DNA from: Ligula intestinalis
Lineage: Eukaryota > Platyhelminthes > Cestoda > Diphyllobothriidea > Diphyllobothriidae
DNA length: 64,000 nucleotides
Reading direction: 5' to 3'
Assembly (NCBI GenBank): GCA_036362985.1
Contig: JAYGXS010000009.1
Location: 18,058,424 to 18,122,423, forward strand
Both the position numbers and the translations under genes were made by a program. How positions within the stretch are numbered: position 1 is the first letter of the stretch; the number at the start of each line of letters is the position of its first letter. Below the pieces are notes generated by a model. The model did no database searches and had not been told where the DNA came from. It saw only the letters and a list, made by a program, of their open reading frames with translations. Shown piece by piece: positions 35,865-47,089 of the stretch.

Positions 35865-37575
35865 TGATTTACTATTGCCGTGCGCCGTACCTGGAATATC
35901 ATCAATTTCCCGCCTTTATTTGGTTGGCACACTAGTTTGGTAGGCAGCTTGAGTTTGGCATTTGAACATTAATTTAATAGTCCCGAGGATTGAACAGCAG
36001 TAGTAGCAGACGAAGTGGTTTCCGGTAGCTGTTCTAGCGTAAACATTAAGATTACATTGCCTGCAAAAATGCCAGTTGCGTTTCTCCATGCATGACTGTT
36101 CAGAAATTTCGGTCGACCTATCGCAATGGCTTAAGTTAGTAGATAAAACCCTTGCCGCTGTGATCTTTAGACCCGCTCTCATTTTGAAAGGAAAGAACTG
36201 GGACGCCAGGCATGCGTATTAGTATATTCTAATGTGTGCAACTATTCGAGGTCCAGATATATTATTGCTTTCATCAGGAAAAGAAGGGTAGACTCCGTTC
36301 GGGTGAAACGGGCAGACGCCCTGGCACAAGATTGCATGAGCATCAACGGGCAATCACTCCCAAGGATTAGCTGTCTGTGGTCTATGACCATATACATCGG
36401 AAGAATCACACGTTCGCCTTTGAGGAAGCAAGGATAGTAAGCCGAGTTAATGACAAGATGGCCAGAATGCTGGTCGAACGTTAGTACAGTAGTCTCCGAC
36501 TATTTAGCCCACCTCGGGCCCGGAACAAATTGGGATTAATAAGCGGCGGGTGCATTAACCGGAGAGTCCTAGTTCATGATTAACAAACGCAGGATAGGCA
36601 CTATACATTGCATACGAACTGTATTATGTGTAGGGCTTGGTTATGTACAAGAAAAGAATGTTTTTTGCCTTTATTTTACGTAAAAACAAAAAAATAGTGA
36701 CATGTTTAAGAAAAGCAGTCAGAGAGATGAGAATGTCACGCTATCCTGTTGGCTAACTGGGCTTTGTAGCTGGCGACTGGGCTTATTAGCCGGCGGATTT
36801 TACTGTATAAAATTCCGGCCCAAGCTGATTTGGGCTTACTAGGCGAATTAGCCTATTTGCCGTTGGCTTAATAAGCGGTGACTACTGTATTTGACTGGTA
36901 CAGTAACCAGAGCCGTAGACCCTCATTCCGCCCACCAAGCGCTCCGTACAAGCCTAAAATTTGCTCAGAACGGAGGAATAGGGTGAGCGAAGTAAAGTGC
37001 ACAGGGCCACCAGCTAGCAGCCACGAGCGAAGAACGTTAAAACGCTCAGAAGGCACATAAACGACGCTACAAATCGTATCGAGGCGCCCGAGAGAGTGCG
37101 AACAAATCAACCAGGCACCAGCAATCCATCGGCACAACAGATCGACGTGCGAGCATCAGGTACAGTTATAACACACGGCTGGCGGTAAGATACACTAACT
37201 TGACGCCAACAGGCGAACAGACACTACGCTCTGACGATGGAAGTGAGAATGTTTTCAAAACATCAGCTTAAATATAATTTGATCTCAGAAAATGCCCCTT
37301 CTTCCGGAGACGATGAAAGCAATAGTGCATTCTGTACAGAGCTAATGGGGCATAGGTTGGAGAAAGTTAAAGTCGGACGAGCGTGCGTCTGCGCCCGAGA
37401 GGAGAGGAGCAGCGTTCAAAATGTGTGCGAGCACGGCAATTCTCACAGTGAGGTCTTTTGTGGCTCAGTTTTTAAGGCGATTGACCTTTAGGACTGATTT
37501 AACGATGCAAAAATCGAAAGCGGCCGGCAGGATTTCATGCGGCCCACTCCGCAAAATTTGGCGCACAGAGGCGGA
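35865..37575 (+). mobile_element. Penelope-like element PLE-beta, copy A (GIY-YIG part, MITE-interrupted)
   Basis: Plus strand encodes GETGRRPGTRLHEHQRAITP, a stop, then LSVVYDHIHRKNHTFAFEEA and NDKMARML, the GIY-YIG nuclease of a PLE (GET...R..EH). It is cut by a 401-bp MITE and resumes (RPSFRPPSAPYK, ICSERRNR). The 3' end has CTCTGACGATGGAAGTGAGA and TTTTCAAAACATCAGC. The RT part is absent. Nearly identical in inverted orientation to 52100-53805. Confidence 0.8.
36487..36887. mobile_element. MITE, 401 bp, pogo/Tc1-type ends, copy 1
   Basis: Inverted ends CAGTAGTCTCCGACTATTTA (left) and CAGTAGTCACCGCTTATTAA (right, reverse-complemented), flanked by TA at 36485-36486 and 36888-36889. Inserted in the GIY-YIG coding part of PLE-beta; the neighbouring copy at 38060 and the copy at 42260 lack it. 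No ORF. Confidence 0.9.
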
Positions 37576-38317
37576 TCGAACAGCAGTAGAAGCAGATGAA
37601 GTGGTTTCCGGTAGCTGTTCTAGCGTAAACATTAAGATTACATTGCTTGCAAAAATGTCAGTTGCGTTTCTCAATGCATGACTGTTCAGAAATTTCGGTC
37701 GACCTATCGCAATGGCTTAAGTTAGTAGATAAAACCCTTGCCGCTGTGATCTTTAGACCCGCTCTCATTTTGAAAGGAAAGAACTGGGACGCCAGGCATG
37801 CGTATTAGTATATTCTTATGTGTGCAACTATTCGAGGTCCAGATATATTATTGCTTTCATCAGGAAAAGAAGGGTAGACTCCGTTCGGGTGAAACGGGCA
37901 GACGCCCTGGCACAAGATTGCATGAGCATCAACGGGCAATCACTCCCAAGGATTAGCTGTCTGTGGTCTATGACCATATACATCGGAAGAATCACACGTT
38001 CGCCTTTGAGGAAGCAAGGATAGTAAGCCGAGTTAATGACAAGATGGCCAGAATGCTGCTAGAAAGTTGGTTCTCGACTGTCACACTAAACAGAGCCATG
38101 AACCTTCATTCCGCCTACCAAGCGCTCCGCAAAAGGCTAACATCTGCTCAGAACGGAGCAATAGGTCGGGCTGAGGAAGGTACGTAGGTCCAACAGTCGG
38201 CAGCCGCGAGCGAGGTAGGTGGAAATGCTCAGGAGGCACAAAAAGACTTGATTCATCTCATGGTAGCGTCCACGAGGGCGCGAGCAATTTAAACAGCCAC
38301 AAAAAATCAATCGGTAC
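37576..38317 (+). mobile_element. PLE-beta, copy C, tandem to copy A and without the MITE
   Basis: Repeats 35990-36475 almost exactly at a spacing of 1586 bp, then continues through the uninterrupted MITE site (ESWFSTVTLNRAMNLHSAYQ, LRKRLTSAQNGAIGR). At 38318 it is broken by a PLE-alpha insertion and resumes at about 39624. Confidence 0.8.
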
Positions 38318-39623
38318 AGACAGATAGATGGTGTGGCGATGAGTTCACCACTTGGACCGTTTCTTGCAAATGTCTTTATGTGCAAGATCGAGAAAACGAG
38401 TCTAAGGAACACCAGCAATAACCTTGCATTCTATGGTCGATATTTAGACGATATCTGCTGTTTGACAGGCTATAAAGCTGACATTGACGCCTTGGTCGCG
38501 AAGTTTAACAGCGCTTACCCATCGCTCAAATTTTCTGCTGGGACTGAAGTGGACGATGAAATTGCGTTCCTTGATGTCCTTCTGCGAAGGCAAGAGGATG
38601 GATCTATCCTACGCAGGGTTTTCCGAAATAAATCCTGCACAGGGCAATACACTAACTTCCACAGTTTTGTCCCCCTCAATATAAAATGTTATCTGGTCCA
38701 GGGATTAGCAGCTAGAATACGACAGATCTGTTCTCCTGAAACTGTCGAAGCAGAACTCAAACAGCTGCAGCATACACTTATTGAAAATCGATGCTCGGAA
38801 AGGTTCATCCTCAGAAATATTGGCTAGCGCGCCAAAAAGCCTGTCACCTTAACTGCAGAAAAGAAAGACGTGTTCATAAGCCTGCCTTTCTTAGGCAATG
38901 CGACCAGCGAGCTGGTCAGCCGACGCTTGAGGACTGCAATCAAAAATTCTTTACCAGCAGCCAACTAACGGGTGCTCTTCACGAACTCTCCCCTCCTACG
39001 ATTGGGGGGTAAAGACTGACTCCCTTTGAATACCACATCAATGTGCATTTTCTCTTTTACTTGCTCCAGTGGAGCGGGATACATCAGCCATACAACGATA
39101 CGTCTCGAAAAGAGGGTACTCGAGCACACACCGACCTGGCTAAGTAAAGGTGAAACTAGATCGATCTCGAGTGCTATTCTCGCAAATCTTGTCGATACGA
39201 ACCATCGAGTCGATACTAACGAAGCCTTTCAGGTGGTCAGCAGGACACCATATACTTTTTCCAAAGGCCTACGCTAGCCTAATTATTAGCTATAAGGCTA
39301 GCAAATCTAGTGCTGTGTTGTCAGAAGACTCTGTCACAAGCTCTGTCACTTCCATCGCCTAAACCAACACCAGGTGGCGATAGGATTTCGCCCCTTCCAA
39401 CTACCGACAGTCCCTCAACCAACACGCTGACATGGCCTACATGCGCAAACTGACATAGTCCGCGTTGGCCAATCAGCGCCCGTGTTAGATAGTTTTAGAT
39501 TTTTCGACCTATTCAAACTTTAATTAATTTCCCTTGCAAACGTTTGGTCTGATGAAGAGTTGCTGAAAACAAGTGTTTGCCATAAAATGACTTTGAATAT
39601 AAACCATGGGAATATTTGCGGAA
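38318..39623 (+). mobile_element. PLE-alpha, 5'-truncated copy inserted in PLE-beta
   Basis: Starts within RT motif B (DGVAMSSPLGPFLANVFM) and includes YGRYLDDIC, AFLDVLLRRQEDGS, the thumb, then after TAA and TGA the nuclease (MCIFSFTCSSGAGYISHT: C-to-S and G/R changes in the core) and the 3' tail ending CCATGGGAATATTTGCGGA. Further stop TAG at 38825-38827. Dead copy. Host PLE-beta sequence flanks it on both sides. Confidence 0.88.
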
Positions 39624-39735
39624 CAATCGATTGACACGCATGCATCAGGCTTCAAGCTAGCGGTTGGACACACTTGATTTACACCAGCAAGAGAACAAAC
39701 ACCACGCTCTGATGATGGAATTGGGAACGGAATAT
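39624..39735 (+). mobile_element. PLE-beta, copy C, 3' end resumed
   Basis: CAATCGATTGACACGCATGC, then a CACCACGCTCTGATGATGGA block, corresponds to 37130-37235 of copy A and 42010-42040 of the 42 kb copy. Confidence 0.65.
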
Positions 39736-39769
39736 TACATGGGGAACTCTAATTTTTGCGCATATTAGG

Positions 39770-40830
39770 GGTGTACATGTCACCATCACAACTCTAACTT
39801 CCATCTTCCATAGTTGCAGATTGGTATGCCAACTACTAGTCTTGATTGCCATGTTATCTTTTAGCTTTAAAGCCTGAGAAAACAGTGAATAAATACACAT
39901 CAAAGCAATACGTCTGAATGAATTTAAGGCTGCTGTCGCTGTTGTAACGTCTTCTACAACCAACGCGGGTGTGCCAGAATCGACGAACTTCATTCCGTAC
40001 GGTTTTCAAAATCATGCTAAGCTGGATGTCGAAAAATATTTTGTGGAACTATTTGAAACAAAACAGACAGGAGTGTGCCAGATGAAGCCAAATGTAACGC
40101 AGTTTGGCGCAGGCCACGAAGTGTTAACCTCGTCTTTAAAGGTGTAGCTGCTTTTAGCATACAGATACTTCAACTCTCCATGTTCATGTTAACGAGGCTG
40201 CACCGCCATTTCTTCGCACACTAAATCATCAGAAAAAGGAAACGTTTACACCTGTTCGAGCGTTGGCAAAATTTCTCCACAACATTGCCTCTATCTCTGT
40301 TTAGTTGGTAGCAGCAAGAGCTTAAAGTGCTTAACGTTATTTCGAAAAGGTAACGACCTACAGTAGTTTGCATATCTGATCAAAATTTGAGTGAAGGATT
40401 AAACACGCATTTCAGTTTGTTTGTTTTGTTCATTGGGTTGACCTGAGGCACAAAAATGCTGTTTACTCGAAATGAGTTCCGTTCAGGTCAGTGTTTACTG
40501 GGAGAAAAATAAATATGCCGAAATGGGGACCAACTCCAACATTCGCTTATATCCAAAGAATTGCATACGCTATTAAACGCTGCGGGAAAAAACTTGTTGG
40601 TTGTGCGTCTTGTACTATAAAAAGACATAAAGAAAGACCAGAAACTTTTTTCATTATTACTGTTCAATGAAGAGAAATATTTGCTCTGCTTTCATGAAAT
40701 TGGGGTAAGTGTACCCATGAGATAATGCATTAGTGTCGGGAAGGACGAGTGAAGTCAGTTTACAAAATGTTTTATGACAAATTTGTCACTTTTTATACTC
40801 TAATGATAAGCAATAAACTTACGGGACCGC
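39770..40830 (-). repeat. Unclassified repeat X, minus copy
   Basis: Reverse complement of 54303-55340 over about 1 kb, including GATAAGCAATA, GTGACAAATTTGTCATAAAA, CAGGTCAACCCAATGAACAA and the peptide MKFVDSGTPALVVEDVTTAT. The peptide frame is open for about 60 codons in both copies, but the differences between copies are mainly amino-acid changing, so there is no sign of selection. Class unknown. Confidence 0.75.
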
Positions 40831-41395
40831 AAGTTGATTTACTACGCCGAAATTATTTGCCCTAATTGACTCTATAAGAAATGTCACAAAATGTCATTAG
40901 CCGTCCCTGTAACGCCGCAAACGAGCCGCGTCCAGATATTTTCAAAGGGCTGCTTTTGCCTACCAGGGATTTTCTTGCAAAATCCCTGGACCTCATCAGT
41001 TAGCTCACCTCCTTTGCAGTATCGGAACAGAGTGCAAAGAAACGTTCCGAGTGGAGGCAGCGATGCACACCACCGTCATATTCGCTTGTATGTGCTCCCT
41101 CTCTGTCTCTCTGACTGTTTTTGGGTCTGCGGCAGGTCACTGCAGATCGGTGATTCACCTGCCGGTGTTCCTGCCTGGTTCATGCAGTCAGATGTGAGGT
41201 AGACTGCTCTGACTGGCCGTACGTCCTCCTGGTTTGTTAATTAAGGTGCGCTAGCGAGCAGTCAGACAGACAGACGACAGGAGTGTGAAAACTCTTGTCT
41301 GCTTCATAAAATGTGAACATGGAAATTTGGGGGGCGGGGGGGGTGGTGGCTTAACATGTATTTGAGATTGGCATTCTGACAACAGAAGCATAAGT
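40831..41395. other. Gene-free stretch
   Basis: No recognised repeat or coding signal. A G-run lies at 41330-41345. CAGGGATTTTCTTGCAAAAT followed by CCCTGG (40967-40990) is a short imperfect palindrome. Confidence 0.4.
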
Positions 41396-41850
41396 AGGCC
41401 CACTCATTAATCCCTACTCCCTGCATTTTTTCCTACGAAAATGGTGGGTAAGGTGTTTCATGAGTGGGGAATTTGAACACACAGAGGAATTTAATTTATT
41501 AGATGCTAAATGCTTTTTTTACTGTAGTAAGAAGTGTTGTTGATTAATATCTACAGATTCTCCTAATCTGTATTATCGTTTAAGTTGTTGCGAAAAAAAC
41601 CAATTAGCAAATTGCAGGTTTCTTGAATTTCCCGAAATATTGAAACGGTGGTAAGGGGGTCGTCTACTTCAATGTACCTGAGGTCCAACTTACGGTTCTG
41701 GAGGTCGATTAGCATAGTCTGCGGCGTGAAGTGCCGCACAAACCTTGAATTTACTTACGGAAGATCTTGCTACCAGCGGCCACAAGAATAATTTTTGACT
41801 ACATTTTTTTTCACTTTACACTTCTAAAATTTTCTTTTTATCATCCCCGG
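41396..41850 (-). repeat. Interspersed repeat Y, minus copy
   Basis: Reverse complement of segments of 49510-50260: AATCCCTACTCCCTGCAT, GTCGTCTACTTCAATGTACC, AGGTCCAACTTACGGTTCT, GTGCCGCACA, AGCGGCCACAAG and the T-run block CTACATTTTTTTTCACTTTA. Confidence 0.65.
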
Positions 41851-41859
41851 AAGAGGGAG

Positions 41860-42600
41860 AAGAAGAGATGATTTCGAGGACCGATGTGTATTGTGGCTGA
41901 CGTTTCAAAAGCATGCTCGCTTTCATCGTCAGAGCGTGTTGTCTTTACTCCTGTTCGCGTCAGATGGATGTGTCCGACCAAGAGCTTTGCTTAATTCCCA
42001 CATGTTAATCGATTGCACCAATCGATTTTCGTGGCTGTTTGAATTGCTCGCGCTCTCAGAGGCGTCTGCATGAGCTTTCAAGTCGTTTTTGTGTCTCATG
42101 AGCGTTTTTACCCTCTTTGCTCGCGGCTGCCGTCTGTCGGCCCTGTTTATCTCTCTCCAACCGACCTATTGCTCTTTTCTGAGCAGATTTTAGCCTTTTG
42201 CAGAGCGCTTGGTAGGCGGGATGAAGGTCCATGGCTCTGTTTAATGTACCAGTCGAGGACCAACTTTCTAGCACCGATCTGGCCATCTTGTCTTTGGCTC
42301 GGCCTATTGCCCTTGCTTTTTTTAAAGGCAAATGTGTGTTTTTTCTGCTGTACGTGGTCATAGACCACCGACAGCTTATCCTGGTGGTTGAGTGCGAGCT
42401 GATGCTCATGCAATCTTGTGCCAAGGCCTCCGCCCGTTTCACCGACATACCTTGCAGTGCAGTCTTGGCATGGTATGCTGTAGACCACAGCTGATTGTTC
42501 TGTAAAAGGTAGTGGGTCGTACGGCCTCATGATCTGTTGTCTGATAGTTGACTCTGGTCTATGAGCCACACCGATCCCGAATGGTTACAGGATTCTTGCA
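41860..42600 (-). mobile_element. PLE-beta, copy D (GIY-YIG endonuclease), minus
   Basis: On the minus strand about 140 open codons: MAHRPESTIRQQIMRPYDPL, VVYSIPCQDCTARYVGETGG, TRLHEHQLALNH and VVYDHVQQKKHTFAFKK. This is the best-preserved beta nuclease, with the paired Cys (PCQDC), Y-V-G-ET core and R-x3-HEH. It continues in another frame (RAMDLHPAYQALCKRLKSAQ). The 3' end (41880-41945) has CTGACGTTTCAAAAGCATGC. The RT part is missing. Confidence 0.85.
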
Positions 42601-42834
42601 GCTGCCTCTGATACATACTTCACATAAGGGATTGCGAGCTAGAAGTTAATGCATTGTATTCGGGAAAATAAGAGCAAATTCAATTTTTTAAAAATCGGTT
42701 TTGCAACTCTGGTGCGTTTTGTGCCACTAAATTCACTTATAATTTTGTGCAGCTGAATTTTGCTTTATAACACTGAAAATAGTGAGCGTTAACAAGCACA
42801 TACAGTAGATTGGCTATCCCCTTAAGCGTTAAGA

Positions 42835-43190
42835 TCGAAATCCAAATGCATCGACGGGTACTGAGAGTGAATGATTACCCGCGCAATTTTGTCAGCCAAC
42901 GCATACGCAAACGAGAAAAGCAGCCGCATCCAACTGGCCTAAAGTTTTGGCGAGCTCTTCAGTACGTGAAGAATGTATTGGAAGCGGTCAGCCGCCTGCT
43001 CACGAAACTTGGAGTTGGAGTTGCGCACAGGCCAGAAGCAACCATGAAGCACCGGGTCATGAGGCCGAAAGATCCTTTGCCACGGCAGTAAACGGCTGGA
43101 GTCGTTTACAAGATCTGGTGCAGTTGCGGACAAAGCAAATACGTCGGGGAACCCGGGAGGTTACTCCGGACCCTATTAAAATCTGTGGAT
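42835..43190 (+). mobile_element. Penelope-like element, third subfamily, linker and GIY-YIG start
   Basis: Reads FWRALQYVKNVLEAVSRLLT, GVGVAHRPEATMKHRVMRPK and, after a stop, AGVVYKIWCSCGQSKYVGEP, then LLRTLLKSVDEN. This is the RT-EN connector plus CxC and Y-V-G-E core of a PLE nuclease, related to but distinct from PLE-beta. Head-to-head with copy D. Confidence 0.75.
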
Positions 43191-44306
43191 GAAAACCCCT
43201 TGTCTGTGCGAGCTCTAATATAAAAGCAAAGTAATATAAGCCAGCAAAATTTTAAAAAAACGCCTTCAGAGAACAGAAAAGTTCGTTTTGTCTTCCTGAA
43301 AATTAGGTGATAGCAAGTACAAGAAAGCACAGTCTTTTCGGGAAAAGAAGGGTGGATTCAGTTTGGGGGATTCTAAAGGCACGACTAAGGCGGACAGCTG
43401 CAACGTAAAAAATGTCCAAAACCTCGCTATCAAGTGAATGCTCTTAAGAAACATCTTATTTTGAAGGTTTTGGCGGACGCATTGAATATAATCCTTGCTT
43501 ATGGGTGACCGAATAAACACACTGAAACTCGCAAAGTGTCAAACACTATTTCAAGATCGATTTGAACCATCTCGTTATCGCAACCCCTAAATAATTACAA
43601 AGTAATGTAAGTGAGGGAAATTCTTCTGAATGTATGCAAGATAGAATGGTTACGATTGCACCTGGACATTGCATTCCATTCCGCGTGAGCTTAAGAAATA
43701 TATAACTCCTGTGGTCTCAATAGAGCGAAAGTCTAATTACTTTGGTCCAACAGGCAATAACCTGTCATTTGTGCGAATTCTTCGCCTTAAATCCAGATGA
43801 TTTCCTTTTGCGACATTGGCCCGTGAAAATTGTTGTTTTCGCCTTACCTGAAGGGAAGAGGGACAACAGGAAGTACTGGTATAATTCCTTAAGTCTGCAA
43901 ATAGTAGACAACAGGCTTATCACGCTTCTGGAAAGATAGCAAAGGGTAACTTAGATCTGCTTACGCATAAATAAGGGTTCGTTAGGACAACACGACAAGG
44001 TAAATCGCGATTATGTAGTTTACTATGCATAAATTTGTACTTATTTATTTATGCATAACCCTTACCCTTACGCTTAACCTAACACTAACCGTTAGACACA
44101 AGCCTGAAACTAAGCGTATATAAGGGTCGCTACCTCTGCCAAGTTTCATAATGCGCACCAAATCTAAGTTCGCAATTTTTTTCATCTCTTTTGTGGCTGG
44201 CCATGAAAAAAGGCGTAAAACTCGAAGCGAAAACAGGTTATATTTCTTAAGTAGCAAATTCAAAGAAAGCGGGGGTGGAGGGAGCAGAAGTGGGAGGGGC
44301 AAGCAG
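43191..44306. other. Gene-free stretch
   Basis: AT-rich; no recognised element. 44050-44095 has a short run of TTACCC/TAACCT-like hexamers (degenerate telomere-like). Confidence 0.4.
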
Positions 44307-44651
44307 TTAAAATTTCTTCTGCATAGTATGATCAAATAATTGTTTTATGAAGTTCGTCCTTGCTGACCACGACCACGGCGGTTCGCGGACGTCGGCTATG
44401 ACACAGCAAACCACATTTAGCACACCAGGTTTCGGATAGTCAATAGAATATATTACACAGGAGTGCAAACCATCCTTCCATGCGGTCCCGATTTCGCGTT
44501 CCTTCGGCAGCTTAATGATGCTGACTGGCAGGTTGAAAACGTTGTCGTCTTTTTTTACCTCACCGAAGGCGCACTGGGCAGCGGTCAGGAAGCAGAGCTG
44601 TAGGAAGTAAATCCCGGTCGCAGCAATCAGCGTGCCACGCCTCCTGTCCAT
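44307..44651 (-). CDS. Candidate small secreted protein, unrecognised
   Basis: 114 codons on the minus strand from the ATG at 44651-44649. The N-terminus MDRRRGTLIAATGIYFLQLC followed by FLTAAQC has basic n-region, hydrophobic core and a plausible signal-peptidase site after AQC. The mature part contains KEREIGTAWKDGLHSCVIYS and VVCCVIADV, with four further Cys. The frame is open upstream of this Met too. No TATA box or polyadenylation signal was identified, and GAG/GTAAAA inside it could be a splice donor. It might be a first exon, an intact small gene or chance; no family recognised. Confidence 0.35.
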   Translation of the reverse strand: MDRRRGTLIAATGIYFLQLCFLTAAQCAFGEVKKDDNVFNLPVSIIKLPKEREIGTAWKDGLHSCVIYSIDYPKPGVLNVVCCVIADVREPPWSWSARTNFIKQLFDHTMQKKF

Positions 44652-45512
44652 AATTCTGCCTTTTCTGTTTTGACTAAATGACTGGCATTTTTGAAAAGCC
44701 CAATCGATATACCCAGGGGTTCGATAATGGAGAAGAGCAGCAGGCTGCGATTGGATTAAAAAACGCCGAAAGAGCAAGTCTGCCCTTTTCGATTTACAGT
44801 CGGTGGCAAGACTGTCTTGTAGGGCTGCCTAAAAATCTATTCCACACGCCCGACTGTCCAGCGTATTTTGTGGTCAAATATTTAATGCTTGGTTAGTGAG
44901 CGTAAATAAATATTTAACTGTGTTGGAAGTGATCAAAAAAGATTAATTTAAAGGAACTTGTATTTGTTTCAATGTACTTCACATAATCAAATCCACTAAC
45001 ATAAGCTCCTGTTGCTCAGGAAACTGATGCCAATTGTGGGAAATTCAAACTTATTTTAGCGGAATTTAACGAAAAAAGGGAAATGTGGCCTTATTTTGGC
45101 AAAATCTAACGAAAAATGGAAATTCCTGTTGCTTAAAATGCAAATCTAGTTTATTGTTATAGGGCAAAGATACAAAGGACTTGTAAAGACAGTCCTGCTT
45201 ATTCGATTGCCAATCTTATGAGATAGACAAGGGGAGCATTGTTGCGCGATATCAACGCATGCTCCATCGTAGCGAGTTGTACAGCAATTAGTTAGACAAA
45301 AGGTATATAATGCTAAATTGACATAACACATTCACATAAAATGTGGATTCTCAGGTCCCCAACAGGTTAATTTTGAGCGGTTGATAAAAACATTTAATTT
45401 GAATGTACCACCGTCACTTCACACAATGTTTGTTGAAAAATCAGCATTTTATGCACAATGTTATTAAAATGCTCGCAATACTGTAATCTACGGTCTAAGT
45501 CATCGTCATTAC
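44652..45512. other. Gene-free stretch
   Basis: AT-rich. 45030-45130 has a two-copy direct motif (TTATTTT-GC-AAAT-TAACGAAAAA-GGAAAT). Nothing else recognised. Confidence 0.4.
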
Positions 45513-45514
45513 TA

Positions 45515-47054
45515 CAGGGTGCCCCACAAAAAAACCCTAAGTTTTTGATTGTTACGGCGGCCGGACCGCCCATGCCGTCACGATCGATGGCGGAGAAAAC
45601 AGAACACCTGGGCCACATCCGAAGTGAAGCCGCCCCCGTTGGTTCGCACCCGCATTCATGTCGCCCACGCCATGTTCCGCTCAGTGGTGGGGAGCACCCA
45701 CACAGCGTGGGTGGTGGTCGCAGAGGCGAAGGTTCTAAAATGCCAACCTGCGCACCGTATGCCAGGAATATTCTGGAAAGACGTGTAGACCCATGCCACA
45801 GCTGAGCAATTTCCAGCGCGAGGTCATCGTCCTATTCCGGAAAGAACATCCAACATGGGGGTTGCAGAAATGTCGGAATATTTTGCCTAAATGTTTTGGT
45901 GCCATTACAACTGACCAGTTTAGAGGTGTCGCGGCTGCATTCAAACAAGGTGGATCACCTGTAGCAAAGGTGCGTTAGCCTGGTAGTGGCACTTCTTGCA
46001 GGCACGATTCCCCAACAAGGCGAGCAGTCTTGGAACTTGCCGTAACTCCACCAGATCATCACAGAAGACATTCAAGTCAACGTGAAATTTGTAAAGAACT
46101 GGGATTGTCAAAAGGGTATGTGCACAGAACCATTGCAAAATCCAATTTAAAATGTTTTCGACGTATTCAATGCCATTTTTTAACTGAAGCACACCAGCAA
46201 GCTCGAAAGACAAAGTTTGATGCCATGCTTCAGCGCTTCGGTGAAGGAGAAAAATGGAAACAAGTGTGGTTCTCAGATGAATCATCATTCTGCTTGTCTG
46301 CACCACTGAATAGGAAAAATGAACGCATATATCGTGCAGTGGAAGTCAAAACTGATATTCCTGATGAAGATTTGCTGGTGGAGATAGACAAGCAGCAAAC
46401 ATCTATCATGTGCTATGGTGCTGTTTCCTGGCAAGGCAAAACAGACCTCCATTTTACTGAAGGAGATGCTGCTGGGCAGGAGGGTGTTGCACCGTGTCGG
46501 AGAACGAAAAAAACTGTAAATCAAGTTGTTTACAGAGAGGAGATGTGCCCGCAGATGTTTACAGATATTGATCAAGTAATGCAGGAAGAACCCTGGACGT
46601 GGCAGCAAGATGGTGCAAAGCCACACACTGCCAATGACACTGTCGCCTGGCTCCGAGTTAACACTCCAGATTTCATCACACCCCAGCAATGGCCATCCAA
46701 GAGCCCTGACCTGAATGTAATGGACTTTTGCCTTTGGCGTGTACTCTTACAGGAGGTTTAGAGACGACGAATAGGAATCACTAATATTGAGTCAATAAAA
46801 CATGTGTTGATGGACACATGAAACAACATCCCTCTTGATGTCATTCAACGAGCAGCTCAGAGCTGGATGGATCGCTTACGTCGCTGTTCTGCAGTTAATG
46901 GACAGCATTTTGAGCGGTATCTGTAACTTGTTAATCTGTACAAGTTTGTTAATTACACAATAAAGTTGTTAGTTATGATTGTAATCAATAATTTTTATTT
47001 TTATAACAGTATAAACATTATCATAAATTTAGGGGTTTTTCTTGGGGCACCCTG
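45515..47054 (+). mobile_element. Mariner/Tc1-superfamily transposon, 1540 bp, inactivated
   Basis: Inverted ends CAGGGTGCCCCACAAAAAAA (left) and CAGGGTGCCCCAAGAAAAAC (right, reverse-complemented), with TA target duplications at 45513-45514 and 47055-47056. Carries one transposase frame (45793-46926). Complete end to end, which is rare in this window. Confidence 0.93.
45793..46926 (+). pseudogene. Mariner-type transposase, DDxD, three in-frame stops
   Basis: Single frame of 378 codons including the final TAA, with TAG (45976-45978), TAG (46759-46761) and one TGA at about 46828, but no frameshift. N-terminal HTH region: FQREVIVLFRKEHPTWGLQK and EICKELGLSKGYVHRTIAK. Catalytic triad: WFSDESSF, WQQDGAKPHTA and WPSKSPDLNVMDFCLW. 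I count 37 residues between the second and third Asp, a DD37D spacing as in the maT-type group. A transposase cuts at the TIRs and inserts at TA. Recently dead or supplied in trans. Confidence 0.9.
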
Positions 47055-47089
47055 TAGTATGCACTAATCTTGGGACATATGGTTTTCAA

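Noticed and set aside
36234..36437. 67-codon ORF present identically at 36234, 37820 and 53229 (minus)
   Set aside because: It is an off-frame shadow of the PLE-beta GIY-YIG domain; the three copies are the element copies, not a conserved small gene.
44050..44095. Interstitial telomere-like repeats
   Set aside because: Only a few degenerate TTACCC/TAACCT units without regular phase.
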